Part shown: piece after piece, positions 51,722 through 61,503 of the stretch
Numbering within the stretch: the stretch's first letter is position 1
How the letters are laid out: each line of letters begins with the position of its first letter
NCBI RefSeq assembly: GCF_900142845.1
Contig: NZ_FSRU01000001.1
Coordinates: 372,001-436,000 of the forward strand
Source: Paraburkholderia phenazinium
GTDB lineage: Bacteria; Pseudomonadota; Gammaproteobacteria; Burkholderiales; Burkholderiaceae
Direction: 5' to 3'
Length of the DNA: 64,000 nucleotides
Notes under the pieces: generated by a model
The model's database searches: none
What the model saw: only the letters and a program-made list of their open reading frames with translations
Told to the model about the DNA's origin: nothing
Position numbers and translations under genes: made by a program

Positions 51722-53446
51722 CTAGTTTGCTGCTACGTCACCGGTCTGCGCAATCTGCGTAAGCGCCGTCTTCTGGTCGGCATACCACCGGACAAGGCAG
51801 TCGCGGTCATGGCAGTTCTGTTCGCGGAAGTTCCACTCTCTTCGGGTACGCTCTCGCAATGCCGTCTGGTCTGCGACGGCAGCTTTAGCTCTGGCAAGAA
51901 TAGCTGACAGTTCCACGTCATCTGCCGCAAGTTCAGGGTCGTGACAGATGAGCTTTTCGGAGTCGGAACGTGCCTTCGAGCAGTCGAAGCTCGTTTGAAG
52001 CGTTGTGTCCGTCGTTGGCTCTAATGCCGACGTTGGCGATGCTTCTGTCGTCATGTTATTGGACTTCGCCCAATCCGCTAGGGGCGTCGAACCTATCGGC
52101 ATATCGCTCCAGGCGAAACCGTTCGCCATGGCGTCGCCAGACGCATTGTCGACCGTATCCTTATAAATCACGTCACCCTTGCCTGTAGCCTCATTGATGG
52201 CAAATGCCGCGATATCCGAGCCGCAAAGATGAGCCTTGCAACCGGCACCGAAGTAGTAACCGTCCCTCAACTGAATTCCGGCAGCATCGGTAACAGCAAG
52301 GCGGTCGGTGATTTTTTTCCATTCGTTGCGCGAAACGTGATTAAACGCCGCTCTGAATCGCCGGTTCTTGACAACGTCAGAGGGGTACTTTCCTACCAAC
52401 CATCCGAAATCACCCTGTGGCAGGCGCATTTGTGAAGAACTCGCGGGCGCAGCGGGCAACGCAACGTTTTCGGCTTGGTTCACATTTTCCGATTGATTCG
52501 CTACCGCTTGCTGAATGTCTCGCGGTCGATACACAATCGCCGCTATTGCGACCACTGCCGTGAGCGCTACAAAAGTCATCGCTCTCAGCCGCACGTTGCC
52601 ACTCTCATCGGGAACGGCCGGACGTGGCGAGAGTTCTGCTGTTAGCAACGAATCAAACCTTGCAGCAGCGTCTGAAATCTCAGCTGTCAGCAACACCTTC
52701 TTCTTTCCGAACGATACTAACGCGTAGCTGCCGTACACGAGTGCGACTGCCAGCAGGACGAGTCCGAATGGAAAATTTTTGATGAACAGGAGAAAGCACG
52801 CAAGGAGACCGAGAAGAAATGGAGCAACGAGCGAGGGAGGGTTAGGCCAGGCGAGCACCCAGTTTGAAAGCGTGGATGCGGCCTCGCGCAACTCTCCACG
52901 GTCACCTTGATGCTCCGCGCACTTCCTTTCCATCTCATATAGCGCGAGCATCGCCTTTTCTTTCTCGGCGAGCGAAATTGAGCCGATGTCTACCGCAAGC
53001 CTGACAGCCTTGGTCGTCGCCTCGAACTCTTTTGAAAGGCTTCCAAGAAACTCCTGATGGTCCTCGAGCGTTACAGCATCGGCGAGGTCCTCCGTGTGAA
53101 CGTACACCCCGTGGGAATTGAAGTATTGCTGCAGAGCAGTCGCAGTGCGGTCTTGAATTTGTCGCACGAAGTCTCGTGTTGCCTGCTCCCGTTTGGAAAG
53201 GCGTTCCGTGCTCGCCGAATCAATCCGCCCGGCAGCCGAAACCGCTGCCCCCATCGGCCTTGCTGTTCTGCGGGCGTTCAGGTTGTGCGTGTAGCGGATT
53301 CCGGTTCCCGGAATGCTGGTGGTGATACGTCCGCGAGTATTGTAAGTAAAACCTCTTCCGCCGATGGATGTACTTATCCCGCTCTTACTCAGGTTGATTC
53401 GGATACCCGGCGCGATTTTTATCCGCCTTCTGAAGCTCCACCCCAT
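51722..53446 (-). CDS. DUF4236 membrane protein with LprI-like C-terminal domain
   Basis: 574 residues. Residues 1-52 are a DUF4236 domain (MGWSFRRRIKIAPGIRINLS ... GTGIRYTHNL), usually found at the start of small membrane-associated proteins. A helical segment (~70-190) precedes two or three membrane helices (~205-247: PFLLGLLACFLLFI and GLVLLAVALVYGSYALVSF; ~288-308: MTFVALTAVVAIAAIVY). A region then leads to a C-terminal LprI-type lysozyme-inhibitor-like domain with paired cysteines (FDCSKARSDSEKLICHDPEL, NCHDRDCLVRWY). DUF4236 at the cytoplasmic end and LprI-like outside imply envelope function. It lies between the GHKL pair and the giant helicase, same strand, with 176-180-base gaps. Role in defence unproven. 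Confidence 0.8.
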   Translation of the reverse strand: MGWSFRRRIKIAPGIRINLSKSGISTSIGGRGFTYNTRGRITTSIPGTGIRYTHNLNARRTARPMGAAVSAAGRIDSASTERLSKREQATRDFVRQIQDRTATALQQYFNSHGVYVHTEDLADAVTLEDHQEFLGSLSKEFEATTKAVRLAVDIGSISLAEKEKAMLALYEMERKCAEHQGDRGELREAASTLSNWVLAWPNPPSLVAPFLLGLLACFLLFIKNFPFGLVLLAVALVYGSYALVSFGKKKVLLTAEISDAAARFDSLLTAELSPRPAVPDESGNVRLRAMTFVALTAVVAIAAIVYRPRDIQQAVANQSENVNQAENVALPAAPASSSQMRLPQGDFGWLVGKYPSDVVKNRRFRAAFNHVSRNEWKKITDRLAVTDAAGIQLRDGYYFGAGCKAHLCGSDIAAFAINEATGKGDVIYKDTVDNASGDAMANGFAWSDMPIGSTPLADWAKSNNMTTEASPTSALEPTTDTTLQTSFDCSKARSDSEKLICHDPELAADDVELSAILARAKAAVADQTALRERTRREWNFREQNCHDRDCLVRWYADQKTALTQIAQTGDVAAN

Positions 53447-53622
53447 TTCCTGGCCCTCCTCTTATTCTTTGCTATGGCAGACGCTCCGCCGTTTGCATCG
53501 GGACAATCTTGTTTCCTGCAAATAGAAACGGACAAGCCACTCCAATGACTTTACGGGGAGCACAATGTCAGTTCGCGGATGCAAGGAGGTCGGCACTTTC
53601 AACCGTCTTCTACTCATGCCGA

Positions 53623-56600
53623 CTAGCTCGGATTCTCACCACCGAACACGCTTAACCACGCTTGCTCCAAACGCGTCCTGCTGACGGCGCTGACTTTTCG
53701 CAGACCTACCTCGCGCGCCATCGCCATAACGCCGGACTCGTTATCATGCCCTGCCTGCAACATCTCGCCAGCGAGCGCTCGGAGTTCAGCCAACGATATC
53801 TCATCCACCGAACGCGCACTGCCGTCGAGGGGGCGTCGGAACTGAATCGGCATATCAACTCTGTTTTGCGGTGCCCAGAAGAAAACGCCAATGTCCTCTG
53901 CATCGCTCCCGTAGTGCTGAGCCGCAAGGCGTACGACGCGGTCCTGAATTCTCGCACCAGTACGAACCCACCCGTGCGCACGGGCGATGCGGCGCGCCAG
54001 CACCTCGTCGCGAACCGGACCTTCGACGCGGACCACATATTCAATCATGCGGAGAAGATTTGGGTTGTACGCGACGTCAAAGAACGAGTCGGCATTGCCT
54101 TCGTATCCTGCGTGCGTGAGGTCCGCTTCGATGAATCGACTTTCTGCTGATACATGGGGCAGTACGACTGCCGCGTTACGTGCATAGGTAGCCGGCGCGG
54201 TTGAATCGACGTTTATATGTCCGTCGCGATTGCTGCTGGTGTCAACCACGTCAGTGCCATGCACATCGTCGGGTGAAGTTGCCATCGCATCCGCGATAAC
54301 CTGCTTTGCCAGTACCGTCGCCTCTTGTTCCGCTTTTGCACGCTTTTCCCGCTGTTCAACGAGTAATGTCTCCAGCTGTCGATGAATCTTATCGACGGTG
54401 CCCGGCATGTCAATCCACCAGTCGGTTGACCAGATTCGCACGATTTCCCAACCCAGCCCCCGCAACACGCTCTCCCGTAGCTTGTCACGGTCGCGCGCCG
54501 TCGCCGAACGATGATAAGTGGCTCCATCGCATTCGACGCCAGCCAAGTACCGACCTGGTGCGTCGGGGTCAACCACCCCAAGGTCAATACGGAACGCCGA
54601 AACGCCGACCTGAGAATGCAGCCTCCAGCCACGTTCGACCAAAGCTATCGACACCGCCTTCTCGAAGGGACTCTCGAAGTTGCCAAGGCTGCCGGCAACA
54701 ATTTCTCCCAGCGCACGAGCGCCACGGTCTGCAAACTCGAGGAAGTGCTTGAGGTCACGCACGCCCAAGGCTTGGGTCCGCGACAGGTCCATTTGTTCCG
54801 GCCGGAAGCTACCAAAGACGCGCAACTCCTGACGGGCGCGGGTAATAGCGACGTTTAGTCGACGCTCACCGCCTTGCTGGTTCATGGGGCCAAAGTTCAT
54901 CGGCATCGTGCCGTCAATACCGGGGCCGTACGTGGTAGAGAAGTACATGATGTCCCGCTCGTCACCTTGAACGCTTTCAAGGTTTTTGACGAACACGGGC
55001 TCAAGCTGCGTGTCAAGAAAATGCGGCTCGATAGATGGGTCCTTTCGGCGCTCCTCGTCCAAGAGGTCTTCTATCAGCGATTGCTGTTCAGCGTTGAATG
55101 TGACAACGCCAATAGTCAGCCCGCTGTCCCGGAAATCAGCCGATTTCAGTCTCGACACAAGGTCAGCGACGAGTACTTTCGCTTCGGACTTGTTTGTCCG
55201 CGCGCCTCCTCGTTCGTACTGTCCGTTCGGCACGTGGTTGAAGCTCACGGCACGGTCGTTGGTCACCGGGCTTGGGAACGTAACGAGGTCGCCGTCGTAA
55301 TAGCGATAGTTTGAGAAGGCAATCAGGCTCTCATGGCGGCTACGGTAGTGCCACGACAATTTCATCGTCGGCAGGTTAGCGCCGATACACTCTTCCAGAA
55401 TGCTTTCGAGCTCGGTTTCGACGTCTATATCATCGACATCGGATTCCGCCCGGTCAAAGAAGCTGGTCGGCGGCAACTGCTTCGGGTCACCGACCATGAT
55501 GACCTGTTTCGCGCGCGCCATCGCTCCGATGGCGTCCCAGACCGGAATCTGCGACGCTTCGTCGAAGATGACCACGTCGAAGCGCGCAGTCTCTGCTGGC
55601 AAGTATTGCGCGATGGACAGAGGGCTCATGAGCAGACACGGTGTCAGACGCATCACCGCGCTGGACGCCTGCGACATCAACTCACGAAGCGGCAGATGGC
55701 GGGTCTTCTTTTGCATTTCATAGCGTAGGAGTCCCCACTCCGAACCACGCGAAACGCGGTCTGGTGACGGGTGTCCGGCCGAAAGCTGCGCTCGAACCCA
55801 TGCCTGTGTGAGACTGATAAAGCGCTCGTCGAGCTCGCGGAAATCCCGAATACGCTTTTCGTGCTCAGCGGAAACGAAAGTGCGGAGAACTTCATCGGCG
55901 TCGACCACTGCGTTCAACCACCAACGACAATAATCAGTCTCGAATGTCTCCTTCACGCGACCCAGCGATATGGCGCCTTTCTCGAGACCATTGACTACAG
56001 GTGCGAGGCCGAGAGCGAGAGCCTGCCGGCGTGCCTTGCGCCATGCACACCATGCATTCAGGCGGTTTGAGGAACGCAATACGTCGTGCGCTCGCTCCGC
56101 CAGCTGCATTGGAAGCAGCTCTTCAAGAGTACTGTTTTCCGATTCGGGTAGTCCGCTCGCGACTGAGAAGCGTGCGACCGCTTCCCCGTACTCATGAAGC
56201 GCATCAGCATATGCACGGCCCGCACCCGCTACAACGCCGGTTGGTTCCAACAAGACGTTGCTGTCACCAAGCAACAGGGCAACCGGTGCCTTTACTGCCG
56301 CGAGCGTCTCGGGCGTGCTGGCAAGATTCGCCAGCGCCGCTGATAGTGCCTCAAAGAACTTGAGCGCCGGCTCAATCCCTTCAATCTTTGTCTGTAAACC
56401 GCTCCACAAGCCGGATGTCTTGGCGGACAGGTCAGCATAGTCCTGCAGTCGACTCTGCAGCAATACCAGTTCACGCATCTTTGTCAGGTCAGCCGCAGCG
56501 GTCGCACCCGCACGGCCGCTTTCGACGGCGACAAACCCTTCATCTTGCCAGATGCTATTGGCGCGCGCGGCAGCTAACGCCCCTTGATACATGACGAAGG

Positions 56601-59600
56601 CTTTCGCCGCAGCCAGGTCGGTTTCATATCCCGACCAGGCACCGTCGGTCTCATTCCCGAGCGCCGACAAACGACTTACGACCTGTTCAATCTGCCGCAT
56701 TTCGCGCATGCGCTGGAGGTCATCGCGTGCGGAATCTCCGCACTTACCGTGGCTCACTGGGTCAAGGCCCACATCCTCCCAAGCTGCGCGGATGCGAGCC
56801 TGCTTGAGTGCTCCTTGGAAGCCAAGCGATGCACGCGCGACGTCCAGTTCCGTCCTCAGCCCCGCCCATGCATTGGACGTGGGTAGGGAAAGGTCATCAA
56901 GAGCTTTGATTTCGGTTTTCAACGCGTCTATCTTTGCAAGACGCTCGATGTCGGCGCCGATTTCCGGCTCCCCACCGCCGGACGCCAACTCTTTAAGCTT
57001 CTTGCTCAATGCGCGGCGCCGTATGATGCTCATTGGCCACGACGATTCTTGCAACTCACGCCAGTCGGACTGGAGTTGTTGGACTGCAGCCTTGGAAATC
57101 TCCTCTCGATAGGGCAGCGTCAACTGACTCAGCAGTTCCTGTCGGGTGCGCAAAAGCGCCACGCCTGACGCGAGCCGAGACCACAACGTCTCGTTCCACG
57201 GTTGTGAGACCTGCGCCTGCAGCTCAAAATATCTGGTCAGCTGAGCGATACCGAGGCGGAGGTCCTCGAGCACCTGATTGCCCCGAGGCGACGAAAGGGA
57301 ACTGTGAACTTCACGGTGGCGTTGAACCAATGGCACAGCCTGACGAAGGCTATCGACAATAGACTTCGCATCGGGGCGCAACACAAACTGCCAATCCTGG
57401 CCAGAGGCAGCCGGCAACGTCGCCGCGAGTAATCGCAGTCCATTGCGAGTTCTAGGCTCCAGCGACAACGCCGGCAGTCCAATACTCCCGCGCAGCGATT
57501 CCGCCGCTGCCTGAAATTTGCTGACAGCGGGCTCAACTGCCCGAGCCACGTCCAGCAGCGCCGCCTGCCAAAGGGGCGACCATTCCGTTTGAGCGATATG
57601 CGTCAGTGGATTGTCGGCAAGCTGCCCTGCTCCCATCACCTTCGCGTGGACGTCAAGAAGCTCGGCCGTGTCTCGAAGCGTCCGCATCGCGGCCGAATCA
57701 TGAATTTGAGCTGATGGCCAGGAAAGCTGAAGAAACGGCAAGTCTTGGCCTGCGACGACCTTACCTATTGCTTCGTAAACGCTCAGCCCATTCGAATGGC
57801 GGAGATGCAATCTCTCGACGTAACCATTCAGCTGCGAACGGAGCCCCTCGAGGCGCTCGGCTTCTGCCTGCCAATCCTCGGGCGCCATCGCTGATGCCGC
57901 ATCCCAGGAGGTGCGGAGTTGCTCTAGCACCTCGGTCTTTCGGGCCTTGCTCGAGTGGAGTTCGAGACAGAAATTGCCCAGACCGACCTCAGCGAGGCGC
58001 CGATATACGACATCAAGCGCGGCCATTTTCTCGGACACAAAGAGCACACGCTTGCGCTCCGCTAGGCACTGTGCAATCAGGTTCGAAATAGTCTGGCTCT
58101 TACCCGTGCCGGGTGGCCCAATCAGGACGAAGTCTTTGCCCTTGCTTCCAGCGACGACTGCAGAGAGTTGCGACGAGTCGGCCGGCAACGGACAGAATGT
58201 CTTACTGACAGGAAGTTCAACATCAAGCCTCCGGACGTCAGGAAATTCAACAGTGCTTTCGTACGAGTCTCGTGGCGTCTCAATAAGGTGGCGTACCACG
58301 GGGTTCAGTTTCAACTGTTCTGTGCGTTCAGTTAGGTCCTTCCACATCAGGTATTTGGCAAATGAGAACGTGGCGAGCACAACGTCTTCCACGACCTCCC
58401 AACCCTTGATGTCCTTGACGGCATTGGACACAGTCTTCCAGACGCCCGCGACGTCGAGGCCGGAATCATCCTTGGGCAGTTCTGTATCGCTCACCCCAAG
58501 TTCGAGCTCAAAATCCTGGCGCAACATCTCAAGCAGCGTCGGGTTGAAGCGCGGCTCGTCGTCGTGCAATTTCAGGCTGAACCCAGAGCGTGCACTGCGC
58601 CGTTCCAGCGTTACGGGAACAAGGATGAGAGGAGCGCGGTATTTTTTGTCATCCTTGTCATCACGCGACCACGACAGGAATCCGAGTGCCAGGTACAGGG
58701 TATTGGAGCCTCCCTCCTGCATGGTCGTACGTGAAGTCCGAAACAGTTCGACGAGGCGCGACTCCATTTCGTCTTGGGTCAAGCCGACGAAAACTTCCTT
58801 GCGCTTCAGTGCATCGAGCGCATGCTGCCGCCTGATGTTTTCGCGCTCGCGCGCTTCATGGATGGCCTGGCTACGAGGGTCATTGCCGTCCATGAGGTCC
58901 GGCCGCGTCAGAAGCTTGAGGGCATGACCTTCAGAGAGAATATCCTCGAGATGCGCTGCGTCCGGTGCGTCGAGCTTGAGCGACTTCTTGCCAGCCTTGA
59001 AGCTCAACAGGTTATTTCGTAGGGAGAGGTCGAGAAGCTTGCGCTGCCAACGGGTGAGACGGTCTTCCGGACGCTCGGGGGCCTCGTCCGATTTGCCATC
59101 ATCCAGTTCATCCGGCAGTTCAGGTGCGTCCTCAAACACCGGCTGAACGTTTTCGGCTTCAGTTCCTGCTGTTCCACGCGCCACGACTTGTTCGCTTGCC
59201 AACGGCTTTATGCGCTGGAGACGCGCCCGCCGTATGTCGACCGCCAACTGGAACTTCTGTTCCTCTTCCTCGGAAATCTGTTCTTCGCCGCGTGCGATTG
59301 CGTAGCTGAACGGTGGGAGCGGACGGTGGGTGAGAAGCGTCGCCTCGAACAACACCATTTCTTTCAGTTTCACGCGTTTGCGGAGTGCGGTCACGTCGTC
59401 CACGACGGACGTTGAAAACTCCTCAGCCTTCAGCCAGACGGCCGGAAACGCGTGCCCCTCTGTGAACACGAGCAGAGAATTGAGGCCGGCCTGTTCTAGT
59501 GCGGCACACACGAACAACGCCAAATCGAGACACGTCCCGAGCCCTGAGTCGGCAATCTGGCTCGGACTGCGCACCTTCTGGCCGGTACGTTCGAAACTCG

Positions 59601-60231
59601 CCGGCGGCAGCGCATAGTCGAGTCCCATCGTTCCGATGGCGTTCCATATAGCAGACGCAAGCTCCCACGCCCGACGTGCTCCACCTTGATAACCGTCAAT
59701 CGAGCCGGACTTGCCTGCCTGTCGGAGAACTTCAGCTGCCCGCTTTAGAACTCGCTCGACGGCAGGTTCGTTGGGCTGGACAAACGCCGCGACCATGTCT
59801 GGTAGCGAAGCTAAACCGCCCCACTGATTGCGTGGCAGCAATTCGACGGTCGACTCGGTCGACGCCAGTTCATTCTCGGGCTCTTGCCCTGTCGTCAGCC
59901 TGAAGGTTACAACTGCCTTGTCGGCCTCAGTGAGTCGACCGAGCAATGCACCGTCGAGCGACAGGTCGAGGTCACTGATGCGGACGGTCTGCCCTGCACC
60001 GAGGTGGTCGATGTGCCATGTCTTGGGTTTTAGGAATGCAGGTTCGGACGAAACCGTGAGCCGGAGCCCTTTCACGTCGCTTTCGGTTTCATTTAGCACC
60101 GACAGCTCGCGCGCAACCGGCACGGCATTCTGAAAGTCGGCCAGATTAACCTTGCCGGCAAGCGTGGTAAATATCTGCACGCAACGTGGCTCTTCCGGCG
60201 TATCTGCCGGGTCGACAATAATGTCATCCAT
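53623..60231 (-). CDS. Giant DUF4011/SF1-helicase/Vsr-like nuclease/DUF3320 defence protein
   Basis: 2,202 residues. Layout by approximate residue: an N-terminal beta-rich domain; a transglutaminase-like fold (~225-275, GLGTCLDLALFVCAALEQAG followed by GHAFPAVWL); DUF4011 (~395-440, RWQRKLLDLSLRNNLLSF); SF1 helicase with Walker A GPPGTGKS (~705), long coiled-coil insertion, Walker B VVIFDEAS (~1555) and MVGDPKQLPPTSF; motifs VQGDERD and LNVAITRAR (~1795); a Vsr/MTES_1575-type nuclease (~1850-1950, VECDGATYH and RDRDKLRESVLRGLGW); and C-terminal DUF3320 (~2055-2120). It resembles the single-gene helicase-nuclease defence proteins called Hhe. The start at 60231 has GGGGGCCAG; a longer frame to 60462 has no support. 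It should translocate on and cut invading DNA. Confidence 0.88.
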   Translation of the reverse strand: MDDIIVDPADTPEEPRCVQIFTTLAGKVNLADFQNAVPVARELSVLNETESDVKGLRLTVSSEPAFLKPKTWHIDHLGAGQTVRISDLDLSLDGALLGRLTEADKAVVTFRLTTGQEPENELASTESTVELLPRNQWGGLASLPDMVAAFVQPNEPAVERVLKRAAEVLRQAGKSGSIDGYQGGARRAWELASAIWNAIGTMGLDYALPPASFERTGQKVRSPSQIADSGLGTCLDLALFVCAALEQAGLNSLLVFTEGHAFPAVWLKAEEFSTSVVDDVTALRKRVKLKEMVLFEATLLTHRPLPPFSYAIARGEEQISEEEEQKFQLAVDIRRARLQRIKPLASEQVVARGTAGTEAENVQPVFEDAPELPDELDDGKSDEAPERPEDRLTRWQRKLLDLSLRNNLLSFKAGKKSLKLDAPDAAHLEDILSEGHALKLLTRPDLMDGNDPRSQAIHEARERENIRRQHALDALKRKEVFVGLTQDEMESRLVELFRTSRTTMQEGGSNTLYLALGFLSWSRDDKDDKKYRAPLILVPVTLERRSARSGFSLKLHDDEPRFNPTLLEMLRQDFELELGVSDTELPKDDSGLDVAGVWKTVSNAVKDIKGWEVVEDVVLATFSFAKYLMWKDLTERTEQLKLNPVVRHLIETPRDSYESTVEFPDVRRLDVELPVSKTFCPLPADSSQLSAVVAGSKGKDFVLIGPPGTGKSQTISNLIAQCLAERKRVLFVSEKMAALDVVYRRLAEVGLGNFCLELHSSKARKTEVLEQLRTSWDAASAMAPEDWQAEAERLEGLRSQLNGYVERLHLRHSNGLSVYEAIGKVVAGQDLPFLQLSWPSAQIHDSAAMRTLRDTAELLDVHAKVMGAGQLADNPLTHIAQTEWSPLWQAALLDVARAVEPAVSKFQAAAESLRGSIGLPALSLEPRTRNGLRLLAATLPAASGQDWQFVLRPDAKSIVDSLRQAVPLVQRHREVHSSLSSPRGNQVLEDLRLGIAQLTRYFELQAQVSQPWNETLWSRLASGVALLRTRQELLSQLTLPYREEISKAAVQQLQSDWRELQESSWPMSIIRRRALSKKLKELASGGGEPEIGADIERLAKIDALKTEIKALDDLSLPTSNAWAGLRTELDVARASLGFQGALKQARIRAAWEDVGLDPVSHGKCGDSARDDLQRMREMRQIEQVVSRLSALGNETDGAWSGYETDLAAAKAFVMYQGALAAARANSIWQDEGFVAVESGRAGATAAADLTKMRELVLLQSRLQDYADLSAKTSGLWSGLQTKIEGIEPALKFFEALSAALANLASTPETLAAVKAPVALLLGDSNVLLEPTGVVAGAGRAYADALHEYGEAVARFSVASGLPESENSTLEELLPMQLAERAHDVLRSSNRLNAWCAWRKARRQALALGLAPVVNGLEKGAISLGRVKETFETDYCRWWLNAVVDADEVLRTFVSAEHEKRIRDFRELDERFISLTQAWVRAQLSAGHPSPDRVSRGSEWGLLRYEMQKKTRHLPLRELMSQASSAVMRLTPCLLMSPLSIAQYLPAETARFDVVIFDEASQIPVWDAIGAMARAKQVIMVGDPKQLPPTSFFDRAESDVDDIDVETELESILEECIGANLPTMKLSWHYRSRHESLIAFSNYRYYDGDLVTFPSPVTNDRAVSFNHVPNGQYERGGARTNKSEAKVLVADLVSRLKSADFRDSGLTIGVVTFNAEQQSLIEDLLDEERRKDPSIEPHFLDTQLEPVFVKNLESVQGDERDIMYFSTTYGPGIDGTMPMNFGPMNQQGGERRLNVAITRARQELRVFGSFRPEQMDLSRTQALGVRDLKHFLEFADRGARALGEIVAGSLGNFESPFEKAVSIALVERGWRLHSQVGVSAFRIDLGVVDPDAPGRYLAGVECDGATYHRSATARDRDKLRESVLRGLGWEIVRIWSTDWWIDMPGTVDKIHRQLETLLVEQREKRAKAEQEATVLAKQVIADAMATSPDDVHGTDVVDTSSNRDGHINVDSTAPATYARNAAVVLPHVSAESRFIEADLTHAGYEGNADSFFDVAYNPNLLRMIEYVVRVEGPVRDEVLARRIARAHGWVRTGARIQDRVVRLAAQHYGSDAEDIGVFFWAPQNRVDMPIQFRRPLDGSARSVDEISLAELRALAGEMLQAGHDNESGVMAMAREVGLRKVSAVSRTRLEQAWLSVFGGENPS

Positions 60232-60660
60232 CTGGCCCCCAAATCGGCTCTGCCGATTTCGCTCTCTCAATTTTGATTTTGCTGCCGACCGCGCAATTCC
60301 GAACAGCCGAAAAGGCCGGGAAATAGCTAGCTCCTCGTTGAATGCCGTCACGAACTGCTTTTCTGCGGAGGCGCCCGAACAAGATAGTCTCATAGTTTTT
60401 GTCGCGAACGCCGGTGAACGACCGTATAGGATTAGTGACGCACGTTCGGACTCGCTCTTCACACATACTGCTGTCTACGCTGAGAGACTGGGCCCCATGG
60501 AATTCAGAAAACATGTCCCCGAGGCAGTACAGCGGGGAAAGTAAACATTCAAGTATCTCGCCCACAGGTCGATACCAAGACGAAACGTCTTTCGCTTTCC
60601 TCAAGAATCGCGTGGCCAGAGAAAGAGGTCACCCGCACGGCTCCTCAAAACCCGGACCCC
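60232..60660. other. Divergent promoter region between the giant helicase and the HNH gene
   Basis: 430 bases. Frames are open on both strands, but their products lack any family features and have no ribosome-binding sites, so I take it to hold two divergent promoters. The helicase frame continues through 60462 on the minus strand with low-quality sequence. Confidence 0.5.
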
Positions 60661-61503
60661 ATGGACCATAAAACTTCCCAAAAGCTTGCAAGCCAAATCA
60701 GAGCGCTTAATTCACCACAATATAAGACCCTGAAATCCCTTCCTTCCGGTCCACTCACCGGCTTCCATCAATGGGCAGACGACCGTCCGTGTGACGGTGC
60801 GTTCCTGATTGAGAGCAAAGGCGACCCCGCCATCTGGATTCTATTGGTGGATTGGAAACGGTCTGGCAACTACTACGTCGTTGTCTTTCCCGAATCTAGG
60901 TCTGGTCCGCTCTGCGAAGTACACGAGCTCGTTGAAGGCGAAGAACTACTGGCGCTGCGTTGGACCTACAGGCCCACCAAACAGGACGGCAAGAACCGGT
61001 TGCGCCGCGCCTATTTTGTCGAAACATACGGGTCGGAAGCTGCCGAAATTTCGCTACCCGCGACTACCCAGAAGCTGGAAGATTTCATCGGAGAGCTGAT
61101 TGAGCTTTCGGACTATCGCGTTAGGGCCGACTTGCTGGAACATGACCGCCTTCCAACTCGCGAAGGATTCCCCGAGGGACGCTTGAAACAACGCCTCCAC
61201 TATTCGCGGGAGCGGAGCCCAACACTGGTCCGGCAAGCAAAGGAAATCGCTTTAAAAAAGCACGGATATCTGCGCTGCGCCTGTTGCAACTTTGATTTTG
61301 CATCAACTTACGGCGAGCTCGGGAACGGATTCATTGAGGCTCATCACACAAAGCCGGTCAGTTCCCTGAAATTTGACGGTGAGGTCACTCGTGTCGAGGA
61401 CCTAGCGCTTGTCTGTGCAAACTGCCACCGAATGCTACATCGCCGTAGGCCTTGGCTAGGTATGAATGATTTGACACGATTACTCAAGAAAAGCCCTCGT
61501 TGA
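60661..61503 (+). CDS. HNH endonuclease
   Basis: 280 residues. The C-terminal ~80 residues form an HNH nuclease with a zinc/structural motif: RCACCNFDFAS, catalytic EAHHTKPVSSL and LVCANCHRMLHRR, the McrA/phage-HNH pattern with C-x-x-C pairs and the HH dyad. The N-terminal ~190 residues are unassigned alpha/beta (TGFHQWADDRPCDGAFLIES, WILLVDWKRSGNYYVVVFPE) and may recognise modified DNA, as N-terminal domains of McrA-like restriction enzymes do. It is divergent from the giant helicase-nuclease and could be a separate defence nuclease or its partner. There is no methylase gene nearby, so it is not a classical R-M system. Confidence 0.85.
   Translation: MDHKTSQKLASQIRALNSPQYKTLKSLPSGPLTGFHQWADDRPCDGAFLIESKGDPAIWILLVDWKRSGNYYVVVFPESRSGPLCEVHELVEGEELLALRWTYRPTKQDGKNRLRRAYFVETYGSEAAEISLPATTQKLEDFIGELIELSDYRVRADLLEHDRLPTREGFPEGRLKQRLHYSRERSPTLVRQAKEIALKKHGYLRCACCNFDFASTYGELGNGFIEAHHTKPVSSLKFDGEVTRVEDLALVCANCHRMLHRRRPWLGMNDLTRLLKKSPR

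Noticed and set aside
60232..60462. 77-residue N-terminal extension of the giant helicase
   Set aside because: No domain, and the ATG at 60231 has a G-rich ribosome-binding site and begins the natural acidic leader.
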